Source of the DNA: Malus domestica
Lineage: Eukaryota > Streptophyta > Magnoliopsida > Rosales > Rosaceae
Direction of reading: 5' to 3'
DNA length: 64,000 nt
Assembly (NCBI RefSeq): GCF_042453785.1
Contig: NC_091676.1
Location: 22,303,001-22,367,000, forward strand
Position numbers and translations under genes: made by a program. Under the pieces are notes generated by a model that saw only the letters and a list, made by a program, of their open reading frames with translations, was not told the origin of the DNA and searched no databases. Shown piece after piece: positions 10,345 to 21,350 of this stretch (positions within the stretch are counted from its first letter, which is position 1; the number at the start of each line of letters is the position of its first letter).

Positions 10345-11700
10345 TCACTACCCACCCATCTGTCTCTCTCTTCCCTCTGGCTCACTCGGTCTCTCTCCCC
10401 TCTCGCTCATCTCGCCCTCTCTCTCACTCCGTCTCGCTCACGCTCAGAGCCGAGTGCTCCTCCTGCTTTTTTTTCACACAGCACAAGCTCACAATCTCCC
10501 CTCTGCTCACCCAGACGACGTCGTTTGCTTCGGTTTCCTTCGAAGAACAACTTGGAGTTGAGAGTGCTTTGTAGCATTAAGGAGGAGGAAGGCGTCAGAG
10601 AAACCAAGAGGGTCAATGGGCTACCGGTGGATAAGGTCCAACGGGCGGGTTCGGGTTCTGGGTCCGATTCTGATGGGGAATTGAGTCAGGAAAGCGGTTC
10701 TGGGGAAGTGGGTTTTGATTGGGATTGGCCGCCGTGGAATAACGTACCTCAGAGGTACAAGCTCATTGGGTCTGGGGAAGTGGGTTTTGATTGGAATTGG
10801 AGAAGGCATTTCCCCATCCGCCGCAACAGACCTTATTGCCAGGCGTGTATGACATTCTTATATTTAGTTTTGTCCATCATAGATTCATAGGTGGTGTTCA
10901 TGAAGCATTGTTTTGTTCAAATTCAGGTTGTCTAGTGGGTCCATTTCTTTGTGTTTGAGAATCCTAATAATCTTTTACCTGGTGCAGGACAATACCTTTG
11001 GAAGAGCGTTGCTGTAGCATTTGTCTTTCGTGGTCTGGATTTATTTATTTATTTATATTAAAAAATGAAAAGGGGAAAGTCGAATCTGAGATTCTGAATA
11101 CAACATCAGGATGTTTTAATTTTTGGTGTCATTCTAAATAAGATTTAGTTTTCTTATGTCTATATTTGTTGTGCACTCCGCGTTCATTGGTACCCATTTC
11201 TAGCATTGGACTTCTTGCAGGTTTCTTCTAGCTCCTCCCCTTATCCAAAATCTGGGCTGGGAATCTGTATTTTACATATTTTCCTCTTTGGGGATTGCGT
11301 GGTAAGTAGCTGTCTCAAACGCTCAGAATTAGTGGTCTCCTTTTCTTTTTGCTGAAGAATTAATTCCCTTAACTTCTTCTACAATGTGAAAACTTATTTA
11401 TTTGTTTATATCAATATGCCAGGAACGAAAACAAGATTCTGTTTCCTTTTTTGGATTTTCTGCCAAGTACCACCCTTCCATCATGATTAAATATAAAAGA
11501 ACTTACTTGGCCAATTCATCGTTAGTAGCTCTCTTTTTTCCTCTTTTCTTTTAGAAAAATATGAAATGTTATAAACACTGAAGTCTGGCAATATGCTCAT
11601 GTTGTTTCCCTATATATATATATATGTTGAAGGTATCTGGGTTTTCAGTTTCTCGAAGGACAAACCTCATGGGTTGGTGAATCAATTCCACGTGAGCCTT
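10345..11700 (+). pseudogene. PHT4-type plastid anion transporter (PHT4;5-like) pseudogene fragments
   Basis: A CT-rich 5'-UTR-like stretch is followed by coding remnants of an anion/phosphate transporter of the major facilitator superfamily. First exon (10525-10767): a Ser/Gly/Asp-rich transit-type N-terminus ending WPPWNNVPQRYKLIG, the sequence just before the first membrane helix. About 10785-10842, in another frame: GIGEGISPSAATDLIAR, a PHT4 signature. About 10988-11040: TIPLEER and then, frameshifted and missing two residues, AVAFVF. 11221-11301: a clean exon (AG acceptor, GTAAGT donor) reading FLLAPPLIQNLGWESVFYIF. About 11633-11690: a further weak exon (FLEGQTSWVGESIP). The helices between the first exon and the signature are deleted, so it cannot be functional. 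Either a dead host gene or a fragment carried by a transposon. Confidence 0.7.
10693..10800 (+). repeat. 33-bp duplicated segment in the PHT4 fragment
   Basis: GG(T/G)TCTGGGGAAGTGGG plus TTTTGATTGG occurs at 10693-10725 and 10768-10800. The second copy runs directly into the sequence of a later exon. It marks the deletion junction that removed the first transmembrane exons. Confidence 0.65.
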
Positions 11701-12640
11701 TAATCCCTTTTCCATTATCCTTGTTAATTTGGAGAAAGCTTACTTCTTTTCATGTAAAAATGCATAGTTGATTACTTATCTGAAGATAAAGTTGACTAAT
11801 AAATCAGAGGTCAATTTAGTATTAAGGGGTTACAATACCGGAGATAGACGTAAGTCTTTTTTTTTCTTTCTCCGCAGTTTCTCCCTTGGATTCTATGGTC
11901 ATGTTGCCCATGCTCAGTTAGTGGGTCGTTTCCCAAAAGCAAAAATGGACATAGTCATGGAGTTAAACCCCAATTCTTTTGAATTGGATCGTAATTCCGG
12001 TTGATATATAAGTAGTTGATCTTTTGTTGATTTCTTATTTTTGATGTTTCTCTTAGCAGACAGTCTTGTTAGTGTTCATGACAGCAATTTGTTCTAAGCA
12101 TTTGTTGAAATTTTAAAACAGGCTGCATTATTTTCGGTGATTAGATTGTGATAAATATTCCCTTCCAAGTATATTTCTCTTCGTTTTTCTTGTGCATTAA
12201 CCTTAGTTCCTCAATCTGAGCATACCTGGTCTTCTGATTAGATTCAGGATAACCTGTTTTTATCTTGGCATTTGTTGGATTTTGCTGAGTGTTGGCTTAT
12301 CTCAGAGAATTACTAGTACAAATATTCCTCTGTTGCTGCTTTTGTCTTTTCGCATTATCTTTTTATATGGGTTGGTTTGTTGGTTAATTTGTTTTAATCG
12401 GTTGTCTTTAAATATATGCATTGGTAATTGGTTTGGATATATATGGTTTGTTGCTTATGAGGGCATTTCTTGGATTTTATTTTTTGTGTTTGGTGAAATA
12501 TTAGGACTTGGTTCGATGCAGTTTTCTGAAATTGGATATTTTTGTTGTGACTAGTGAATCATATCTGCAAGTGGATTTCTGGTGGTATATAGCATTCCTA
12601 GTTTGGTGACTTCTTGTAGTTGCTTAGAAGCTCGATCGTC
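11701..12640. other. Unrecognised stretch
   Basis: Intron-like T-rich sequence with scattered open frames (for example 11768-12004 and 12282-12554). None shows a family signature I recognise. It may be further degenerate PHT4 introns or transposon interior. Confidence 0.35.
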
Positions 12641-12643
12641 GTC

Positions 12644-12975
12644 ATGGCAAGGTTGTTCGGTGTATGGGGAAGGCGTGGGTTTGTGAGATGGGTGCCTCCT
12701 TTTCCAGATCGACCACAGGACAGGTCATCGCCCAGATCGAGGAAGTGGCAACCCTAAAAGGTCAGCTTGCGGCCCAACAAGTAGCACAGGAGGCCGAAGC
12801 AGCAGCTTGGGAAGCCCGGGAAGCCGAGATTATAGTCCAGTTTTCAACCCAGGATGAGAAGATTGGTATGATCTTACTGGCCTTACAGATGTCCGGCCTC
12901 CAAATCCTGATGCTAGCACTTGATCTTGCTCTACCTTCGACCTCCCAACCACTTCGCCTAGTCGATACCCAGTAG
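12644..12975 (+). pseudogene. C-terminal part of a plant transposon ORF (En/Spm-associated?)
   Basis: An open stretch ends at TAG 12973-12975 and encodes an Ala/Glu-rich coiled coil (EVATLKGQLAAQQVAQEAEA, then AWEAREAEI) followed by MILLALQMSGLQI and a short polar tail ending SQPLRLVDTQ. From memory this resembles the tail of proteins annotated as plant transposase (Ptta/En/Spm). The placement is consistent: a GCGCGACG palindrome lies 190 bp downstream. The catalytic TNP2 part is absent. Identification is tentative. Confidence 0.4.
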
Positions 12976-13165
12976 CCTGATGCATCAAGCCTAGAAGACT
13001 ACTTGTTGTAGTTTTTTCCTTTATATTGTATGTATATTTTCATATATTTTATAATTAAATATTTTTTCTTGGTTTATTAATTATTGTTTAGAATTTAATT
13101 ACAATATTTATTAAAAATTAAATAAAAAATATTTTTGCCCCTAAAAAAATTAAAAAAAAAAACAA

Positions 13166-13335
13166 TGGTTTGCGCAACGAAGAAGTGACCTATGTCGCGC
13201 AAAACTACTTTGCATGACGTAGGTCCCTATGTCGTGCAAAATTATTTTGCGCAACATCGGTTTTTGCGAAACGTATAACCTGCGTTGCGTAAAGTGGTTT
13301 TGAGCGACGTAGGTCACTTCTTCATCGCGACTATA
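13166..13335. repeat. GCGCGACG-type palindrome, copy 3
   Basis: The left arm runs GCAACGAAGAAGTGACCTA and TGTCGCGCAAAAC; the right arm is its near-complement, ending AGGTCACTTCTTCATCGCGAC. The arms are about 60 bp. It follows an AT-rich tail of the transposon ORF at 12644-12975, which supports reading these palindromes as subterminal repeats of that element family. Confidence 0.6.
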
Positions 13336-13716
13336 TGTATGCTTCAATGCACAAAGTTCAAGGGTTTTTGTTTCCCCAATTTAACAAGTTATGCGTTTGT
13401 TTGGCTTTAGTTTTAATGTCGAAGAATCACTGTTTGATTACATTGTAGTATTATTATGTTATTTTAATGATTTCATATGCTTCTCTTTACGTTAATTGTG
13501 TTGGATTTCTACTTTTCTGGCTTTTGTTTTCTTTAATTAAATGAAGTTTTTAATGTATCATGATAGGTACCAATCTTCTTAATGAAGATTAGAGCAATCA
13601 AATGGAGCTTCATAGGATAAGTGTGTGAGGGTGAGTTTTTTTGTACTGTATTTTTCTCCTCCGTGGCATGCTTCTTGATGGTTTTACTTAAGTCTTCATC
13701 TCGGTTGCTTGCCCAG

Positions 13717-13826
13717 ATTATACAAAAGTCAAGTGGTGCAAACCTTGCTGTGGATATAAGGAGTCTTGGGTGCACTGTCTTGGACATTGCTACGACAAAA
13801 ACCACCTTGGAGCCAGTATAAAGGGG
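13717..13826 (+). pseudogene. MAPKKK kinase-domain exon fragment
   Basis: After an AG acceptor (13715-13716) the sequence reads IIQKSSGANLAVDI then RSLGCTVLDIATTK, matching subdomain IX of MEKK-type MAP kinase kinase kinases (normally DIWSLGCTVLEMATTKPPW). The invariant Trp reads Arg here. One extra base after TTK shifts the PPWSQY segment out of frame and leads to TAA. Only this exon is present. It sits 100 bp from a beta-galactosidase exon, so I read it as a captured or shuffled fragment. Confidence 0.65.
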
Positions 13827-13922
13827 ATATGAATTTAGATCTACAAACGAATGCTTTTGTACATTTGGTTTTATAGTTAATATCACCTACTGGGGTTTTG
13901 CTAGGTTTATGCTGGGTTTTAG

Positions 13923-14036
13923 TACAATTTTTAAGGGATGTATGATCTGGTGAGGTTTCTCAAGGCCATACAGAAGGCAGGACTCTATGCTCACCTTCAC
14001 ATTGGCCCTTATGCTTGTGCTGAGTGGAACTTTGGG
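13923..14036 (+). pseudogene. Beta-galactosidase (GH35) exon fragment
   Basis: After an AG acceptor the exon reads YNF, a TAA in place of the usual Glu codon, then [20 protein letters not shown] and [12 protein letters not shown] up to a GT donor. This is the conserved early part of plant GH35 beta-galactosidases, which release terminal galactose from cell-wall polymers. The NE proton-donor and later catalytic exons are absent. The nonsense codon and isolation make it non-functional. The last ~45 bp of the exon with adjacent intron are repeated at about 14081-14129. Confidence 0.7.
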
Positions 14037-14129
14037 TAATTTTTTACTCTATATCTATAATTTTGGCTTTTATTTTCTTATGTTTGTGCTGAGTTGAACT
14101 TTGGGTAATTTTTTTCTCTAGATCTATAA

Positions 14130-15086
14130 TTTTTTTCACTGATTAAGTCAAATTAAACTGCTTTCATTTCTTTTTGTGTCCATGGTCTAATTTTACTTGG
14201 ATGATTTAATTCTATGTCATGATTTCTTTTGGGGTTTTTCCATTTTGTATTTTAAATATGTTTAAGGTTGAAGGAGTCAGCGATGGAATTTTGGATGCCG
14301 AAGAGAAGAAGCCTTATTATTTCTTCTTTCTTTTTGAGTGAGCATCTCTTTCTTTTCTTCTAATTTTGCTTCTTTCTTTTTGTTGTCGAATGTTTCAAAA
14401 TTTCAACTCACATGTTCGTGTTCATTGTTGAGAAGTGTATTTTGTTATTAGTAGGCCATTATTCTGTCTTTTCAGTAATTGTTTCTTTATTTTTTTTTTC
14501 GTATTAGTTTTCGCAAAACCTAATCGTCATAGCAAAGCTTTTCCAAACAATGTTTTTCTAATGTGTTGTGAAATGGATGATGCAATCAAAAAATACGATG
14601 CAAGTACTTTGCACGCTATAATGGGTTTTCTTTTTGGTAGGTTTGTGTTTCTCATTCGCAGTCATGCTTCCATTATCATTTACATTTGCTTCTACATGAT
14701 TTCTCATAAATGGGATAGCATTGTGTTTATTGTATTTTAACTTTTTTAGCCAAGCAAATGATTTCATTGAACAATAGATGCATCAATTAAATGATGCCAG
14801 TGTACGATGGCAAAGGCATTACGATGCCTTCAAATGATCGCTTTCTTTTTCTTTTTCTTTTTTTTTTAGTTTTTTACATATTACATTAGACTTTATTATT
14901 GTCCATTTGATGAAGTTCTCGATTGAGAGAAGCTACACTTGCATTATTATTCAAGACTAGCAACTGTAATAGTATAGTGGCAGATTCTCTTATTTACATT
15001 TGAATTTGAACAATTTATTGTATCATATAAGAAAGATGAAAATGGAATATGAGATGATATTGAAGAAAGCCTTGCACAGCATCTGC
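14130..15086. other. Unrecognised AT-rich stretch
   Basis: T-rich sequence with a few open frames (for example 14435-14740) that show no domain I recognise. It ends at the target duplication TCTGC (15082-15086) of the nested LTR complex. Confidence 0.4.
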
Positions 15087-16056
15087 TAACACACCCCAAC
15101 CCGGGATGTCCACTAGGACTCCAAATTGTGCTGTGTTGGCCGACGCCTGGAAGGTGGTGAAGCCATAAAATGTATTGATGTGGAAAATGTGAATAAATTT
15201 AAACCTAAATGTGCCTAAATACAAGAGTGCGCAGTGAGCGGGTATGAACCAATTTCACATGTGATGACAGAGCATAAGTACAGTACAGCAAAATAGGGTG
15301 AGAATTATACCATCAATGGTAATCGTTTACCCCAAGATTTGCCGATAATCCTCGTCGATACGAAAACTCTGCTACTAGAACCTAGAGGGGCGAAAAACAT
15401 GGGTGAGTGGGCCTGAAAATAAAGTTTTAATAAAAACCTTTTTGAAAACATTATAACTCTTTGCCGTAAAACTCATTAGTTTCCAGAAAATAATTATACT
15501 ACGTAGGTATGAAAACCAATGCACAAGACCAACGAAAACTGAAGTATGCCATGTCATAATATCTCGACAATAATAAATGTAAGCTAGGTGTGAAACCAAT
15601 ATAAAATAGTATGCCAGTCGGAGTCACCTAACGTGACCTGTACGACTGGACCTATAGCTCATCAACATATGCTTGCACACTAGTCGGAGTCACCTAATGT
15701 GACCTGTACGACAAGCTGGGTGTAAATAAGTACGCTCAAGTGCTGATCACGTGAAAGCTGTGCGATAAATCATAGGTCACCTACGAGTCAGAACCACCTA
15801 TTGTGGTCTGTACGACAGGCTAGCAACAAAAGGTGAGTGTGTGGTGCGGGAGGTGAACAATCACGTGAAAGGTGTGCCCTAGCCTCGAGTAGGAGCACTA
15901 ACACCGAGGTGCAGCATAATACGCTCTAAATGCATAAATACATAGCAATATGCAATGCAACAAGACCAATCACATGTTAACTCAGTTGAAGCTTACCTGA
16001 GCCTCCGCAGCATCAAATAGTATAATTCACAATTCATACTAATGCAACAATATAGT

Positions 16057-16571
16057 TGTTGATGCACAAAATCAGCGAGGACTTTGGTACAACAGAATGT
16101 GTCAGGTTTGTGACCTTCGCTTGGTTGCTTCGATCACTAGTGAAGATAAGTACGTAAATGAATAAGGACAGGGAAGCAAACACAAGATGTACGTGGTTCA
16201 CCCAGATCGGCTACGTCCACGGAGTAGAGGAGTTCTCATTAATTGTGAAGGGTTTACACAAATACATAGGTTCAAGCTCTCATTTTGAAGTTCTAGTGAA
16301 TAGTTTAGTACAAAATGACATTAGAGATTATTGTGGGAGAATGATCCCTATTTATAGAAGAGAGTTTCTAGTTTTGTTCTAACATTGACACGTGTCGTGT
16401 TGTGATTGGCTTCTGATGTTGACACGTGTCGCGCTGTGATTGGCTTCTGATGTCGACACGTGTCGCATTGTGATTGGCCTCTTGGTTGAAGGGAAGCTCT
16501 TCTGGGTCCTTGACGGTATAACGTTGACCGATGCTCAGTAGTTTCGGGATTGGTCAAGTATGGTACAAACA
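16057..16571 (-). repeat. 3' LTR of the Tat-type element
   Basis: 515 bp; on the minus strand it starts TGTTTGTACC and ends GCATCAACA. A TATAAATA box (complement of 16349-16356) is conserved with the other LTR. Three near-identical copies of a 27-bp unit containing GACACGTGTCG lie at about 16387-16470. The polypurine tract AGGGGAGCAC is the complement of 16572-16581, immediately inside the LTR. Confidence 0.9.
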
Positions 16572-18544
16572 GTGCTCCCCTAAGTTCCCGAGTGAGGGAA
16601 GCTCCTCGGTTGGGGACTTGCAAGATCCAAGCCATTGAGTAATCACGAAACTTCTAAGTATTGAAGTGTGGTATCATTTTCACGTGCCTTATCTGTCTCA
16701 TATGTAGATATGACATCTTCTCTGGAAGTACTTTTCCTCAATCCATGGGTGGTATCTTTAACCGATGAAGATGCACAAGGTAATGTATCAATTTCACTTG
16801 AAGCTTACTTGTAGTTTCGGGCTTGGTCAAGTGCGATACAAACCCTATAGTAGAAGTCCCCCAAGTCGCCGAGCTAGGAGATCTGCCGAAAGAGGTGACA
16901 GACAAGGTAAGCAGTCAAACTTCCAAGCAAGCAACCCAGGATCGGAGGTTCGACTTCGGCTTCCGGTTGATTGTTCTCCTTCTCATTGTCTCTCATTCAG
17001 CTGCCAGGATAAGGAGAAGCAAATGGAGAAGAGATGATATGAGATACTTTTGCTTTTGAAGAAGTAACTTTCCACAGGCTTATTCTTGAACTGTGCTGGA
17101 GGGTTTTCTGGTTCCCTTCAGAGTATAAGGCCGACTCAAGAATTTGAGGGTCAAAACAAGTCCATCAAATCTAGAGTACGTTCGACCTTGATGATATGAG
17201 ATACTTTTGCTGTAGACGGAATAGTGAATGTGGTATGGAAAGGTGTCGTGTTGTAGTGATCTGTTTCAGCTCACCGTTGAACCTTCTGCTTCAATCTTTT
17301 GCATGGCAGAAGTGGTGTGCAACCTTTGCATTTAAATGGTCCTTCAGAACATTCTTTCATAGTGACTCATCCACGCTTGGCAGCTTCAGTGTAAAGAGCC
17401 AATATCTGATCAACTGTCATGAGGTATGTGCCGGTGGAATTCATGACCTTGACAGCAGTTGAGGATGAGTTCTCGAGAGCAATGCTAAGTAAGCAACCAG
17501 GCAAAGGTCTTAGGCAGTCAGTTCCAGATTGGAGGTTTGATTTCAGGTTCCGACTGACTGCTCTCTTTCTCTTTGTCCTGCAGGTGTGGACAAGGACGAA
17601 GACAAGGACAGGGAGAAAGCATGATATGGGATACTCTTGCTTTCGACCCTGATGATATGAGATACTCTTGTTCTTGGTGTGGCTTATTTGCTGAGGTATT
17701 ATCGGGGGGAAATAAAGCTGAGTATTTCGAGAGGTTATGTTGAGGGTGCATTCTCGAATGTGAGAAAGGGTTGAGCATTTTTGCAGGTTTGCCTGTCCGT
17801 TGAGGAGGGAGGTCGATGTATATAGGGATTTCCCAATAACAAGTAGTAATGCTATTCTTTTACCCTTCTTGGTCACAGCAATGTAGTGGGAGCTGCCAGC
17901 TTCACGTGTTTTAACTTTGTCAGAGCACTTTGAAAAAGTGGTTTGTGGTATCTAGAAAGCTGATGTTGCGTGTGAAGATTACAGACAAGCTTTATCTAAG
18001 GAAATCTGGCTCTCGAAGTTTTGAGAACTGTGCCTCTTCGGTTTTCGAACAAGCAATCCCGTCGAGCATCTGGCTCTCGAGATTCGGAAAGCGGTGCCGC
18101 TTAGGTTTTTGAGAAAGTAATTATGTTGGGAGTCTTTTCTTGAATGTGAGTAAAGGTTGGACGTTCTTGCCAGCCTGTCTTGCCACAGAACACGGAGGTT
18201 GACACACATAGGGACTTTCCAGTTGTCAAGCAGTGGTGCTGTTCCTTTACCCTTGTGGGTAATAGTAGAGTAGCTAGAACTTCGAAATTCTCGTGCCTAA
18301 ACTTTGTCAGAGATCTTTGGCAGTAAGATTGAACAGTAAGATTCACGTGTTTTCTACTTCACCAGAAATCTTCGACAGATTGCCCGTAATTTCCGCAAAG
18401 CTGAGTGTGCATGTGACAAGTGCTGACGAGGTTGAAAAAGCAGGTGCTTCTTATATTTCTGAGATCGGCCCTCGTGGTCTCTGAGCAGCCCAGCTTTTGA
18501 GAAAGCAAACGCCTCTTCGATTTCTGAAGCTCCGTCGAGTGCAG

Positions 18545-18556
18545 ATTTTTATAGAG
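18545..18556 (+). promoter_or_regulatory. TATA-like box before the antisense ORF
   Basis: TTTTTATAGAGG lies about 105 bp upstream of the ATG at 18661, a normal plant TATA-to-ATG distance. With the open frame downstream it suggests the antisense ORF has its own promoter inside the retrotransposon. Confidence 0.35.
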
Positions 18557-18660
18557 GCTGGCATTAAGTTCCACAGCACACTTGAATCTCCACCAGTAGA
18601 AGCTCCCTTCTTGCACTTCTAAGATCTTGATTTGTCTGACCTCTTCTCTCTTCAACACCT

Positions 18661-19341
18661 TTGAAAATGTCTGGCCCCTTCGACCGTCGTTTTGACTTGA
18701 ACCTTAGAGAAGAGGCAGCCACGCCTTCTCCAGACAACATATGGTGCCCATCCTTCATATCCCCTACTGGTCCTCTTACCGTTGGGGATTCTGTGATGAA
18801 GAATGATATGACCGCTGCGGTGGTGGCCAGGAACCTTCTCACTTCCAAAGATAACAGACTATTTTCCAAACGGTCTGATGAGTTGGCTGTTAAGGATTCT
18901 CTGGCTCTTAGTGTTCAGTGTGCAGCTTATGTGTCTAATATGGCCCAACGCTTATTTGCTAGAACCCGCCAAGTTGAATCATTGGCGGCTGAAGTGATAA
19001 GTCTCAAACAGGAGATTAGAGGACTCAAGCATGAAAATAAACAGTTGCACAGGCTCGCGCATGACTATGCTACAAACATGAAGAGGAAACTTGACCCGAT
19101 GCAGGAATCTGATGGTCAGGCTTTACTTGATCATAAAAGGTTTGTGGGTTTGTTCCAAAGGCATTTATTGCCTTTGTCTTCTAGGGCTGTACCGCATAAT
19201 GAAGCTCCAAATGATCAACCTCCAATTCCTCCTCCTTCTGGGGTTCTGTCCAGTACTGAGGCTCCGGATAACCACCCTTCGGTGCTTTCTCTTTCTGGTG
19301 CTCTACCGATTGCTGAGACTTCCCCTAAGCAACCTTTGTGA
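18661..19341 (+). CDS. Antisense accessory ORF of the Tat-type element (226 aa, coiled coil)
   Basis: An intact ATG-to-TGA frame runs opposite to gag-pol, in the spacer between integrase and the 3' LTR. The N-terminus reads MSGPFDRRFDLNLREE. Residues about 95-150 form a coiled coil (QVESLAAEVISLKQEIRGLK). The C-terminal third is Pro/Ser-rich with repeated EAPNDQPP/EAPDNHP-like units. I have seen closely similar predicted proteins as a high-copy family in apple and pear, but their function is not known to me. Antisense extra ORFs at this place are described for Tat-clade elements such as Grande and Retand. That it stays open while gag-pol is broken is notable. It could also be a remnant of a captured host gene. 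Confidence 0.6.
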   Translation: MKMSGPFDRRFDLNLREEAATPSPDNIWCPSFISPTGPLTVGDSVMKNDMTAAVVARNLLTSKDNRLFSKRSDELAVKDSLALSVQCAAYVSNMAQRLFARTRQVESLAAEVISLKQEIRGLKHENKQLHRLAHDYATNMKRKLDPMQESDGQALLDHKRFVGLFQRHLLPLSSRAVPHNEAPNDQPPIPPPSGVLSSTEAPDNHPSVLSLSGALPIAETSPKQPL

Positions 19342-19873
19342 AGGCTCCATTTTGTTTGTTTATTTTGACTCATGTATATGTACATATTTGTGGCTTATCG
19401 GAAATATTAATAAATAAGCTTTGCTTCATTTCAACGTATTGTGTTAAATACACCAAGGCCTTCTTCACTAAGTTCTTTGAATTTTTCCTTTTGTTGAAGC
19501 TTGTATGTTGAAACTTTGTGAGTGAAGCATGTAGGTTGAGATAGTGCTCCCTTAATTTCCCGAGTGAGGAAAACTTCTCGTTTGGAGACTTGAAAAATCC
19601 AAGTCACTGAGTGGTCGTGAGACTTCCGAGTATCAAGGTGCAGTAGCATATGGTAGGAGTCCCCCAAGTCTCTGGTCGAGGGAGTTGACGAATGAGGCAC
19701 TTCCTTTCTAAGTGGTAACCCAAAACTCCTTCTTCATATATATTTGTTATGAAAGTTGTTAGGCCCAAAGAAGATGAGGCCTAGGCAATTTTTTTTTTTT
19801 TTTTTTTGAATTTTCAAATTTCCGGATTTTTGAATTTTCGAATTTCCGAAAAAATAATATATATATATTTTAA

Positions 19874-20125
19874 AGCTTTGTAGGTGAAGCTTTGGTGTTG
19901 AAGCTTTGTAGGTGAAGCTTTGAGGTTGAAGTTTTGTTGGGCACCATGAATTGATTTTGCTTCACACTATCTTGATGAAGAGTGTGTGAAACTTTTATAT
20001 GTTTTGGTGTTGAAATTTTGTATTGTAGGTGAAGCTTTGGGGTTGAAGCTTGATAGGTGAAGCTTTGGTGTTGAAGCTTTATAGGTGAAGCTTTGGTGTT
20101 GAAGCTTTATAGGTGAAGCTTTGGG
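19874..20125. repeat. ~30-bp tandem repeat (GGTGAAGCTTTGGTGTTGAA)
   Basis: Repeated units of GTGAAGCTTTGG(T/G)GTTGAAGC separated by a few variable bases, inside the 3' spacer of the Tat-type element. It merges into the 95-bp array. Confidence 0.7.
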
Positions 20126-20130
20126 GTTGA

Positions 20131-20535
20131 AGGTGAAGCTTTTGTTGGCACCATAAATTAATTTTGCTTCACACTATCTTGATGAAGATATTGCGAAGCT
20201 TTTGAGATTGATATTTGTCCTCCATTGATGAAGCTTTTGTTGGCACCATAAATTCACCTTGCTTCACACTATCTTGATGAAGATAGTGCGAAGCTTTTGA
20301 GATTGATATTTGTCCTCCATTGATGAAGCTTTTGTTGGTACCATAAATTCATCTTGCTTCACACTATCTTGATGAAGATAGTGCGAAGCTTTTGAGATTG
20401 ATATTTGTCCTCTATTGATGAAGCTTTTGTTGGCACCATAAATTGATTTTGCTTCACACTATCTTGATGAAGATAGTGCGAAGCTTTTGAGATTGATATT
20501 TGTCTTCCATTGATGAAGCTTTGTTGAATTTCCCA
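20131..20535. repeat. 95-bp tandem repeat, four units plus a partial one
   Basis: TTTGTTGG(C/T)ACCATAAATT starts at 20141, 20236, 20331 and 20426, an exact 95-bp period, and the next unit breaks off at about 20521. Each unit contains CACACTATCTTGATGAAGAT and GTCCTCCATTGATGAAGC. It is non-coding satellite-like sequence typical of Tat 3' spacers. Confidence 0.85.
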
Positions 20536-20999
20536 ATTTCCAATTTCCTCTTCTTTTTTTTTTTTTTTGGGAAAACTAGAAATTTGAAAATGTGGGAGAG
20601 ACAACGTATACAAATTTTGCTTCCACACTGTTGAGCGAGAGATTGTGATGCAAGCCACATCTTGTAGTAGTCAAAGGTTTGGATGAACCATATAAATTGA
20701 ATTTGCTTCGAACAGTCTTGATCAAGAGCGTGTGAAGCTTTCTATGAGTTGTAGTGTTTGCATTGTTACAGAGGAAAAATGTCTGAAGCAGATGCAAGAG
20801 GGCTGAAGAGCTTGATCTTCGTATACCATGCACTGAAGCCATTGTTGGCTTGCAATAAGACTTTGTTGGTGACTATAGCTCTTGTTAGGCATAAGTGCTC
20901 CCCTAGTTGAGTTGTAAAGCTTGAGGGTTTTTTATTATTTGTGAATGCTAGGAGTTCACATGTACAAGTTGTACCACTCATCTTCTGGTTAGTGGAATG

Positions 21000-21275
21000 A
21001 ATGGTGGGTTGCTTTCATCACTTGGTTGGTGGTACGAATGTGAATTCCTTAATCACCTTTCATCACATTTCATCACCTGGTTGGTGACATGAAGGAGAGT
21101 ACGCGTTGTACATTTCATCACCTGGTTGGTGGCATGAAGATGAGTTCCTTCTTCACCTGATTGGTGATAAGGGTGGCAAGTTTCCAAATAATATTAGAGT
21201 ACGGGTTGTACATTTCATCACCTAGTTGGTGGCACGAAGGTGAGTTCCTTCATCACCTAGTTGGTGAGAATAAGG
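21000..21275. repeat. Degenerate CATCACCTGGTTGGTG repeats
   Basis: At least six copies of (C/T)ATCACCT(G/A)GTTGGTG with spacers of 30-60 bp, some within a longer duplicated unit (GAGTACG(C/G)GTTGTACATTT). Third tandem block of the Tat 3' spacer. Confidence 0.65.
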
Positions 21276-21350
21276 GCAAGGTGTCGAGGTACATTGTGGC
21301 AAATGTCGAATGACACAAAGTGTGTTGAACCCTTTCGAAGCACAGTTGGC

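Noticed and set aside
17367..17876. 169-codon minus-strand frame in the Tat 3' spacer
   Set aside because: No domain, and it overlaps other unrelated frames in both directions; spacer sequence of this element is repetitive.
20131..20535. Regular 95-bp repeats considered as a CRISPR-like array
   Set aside because: The whole 95 bp is repeated with no unique spacers, and the context is a plant retrotransposon.
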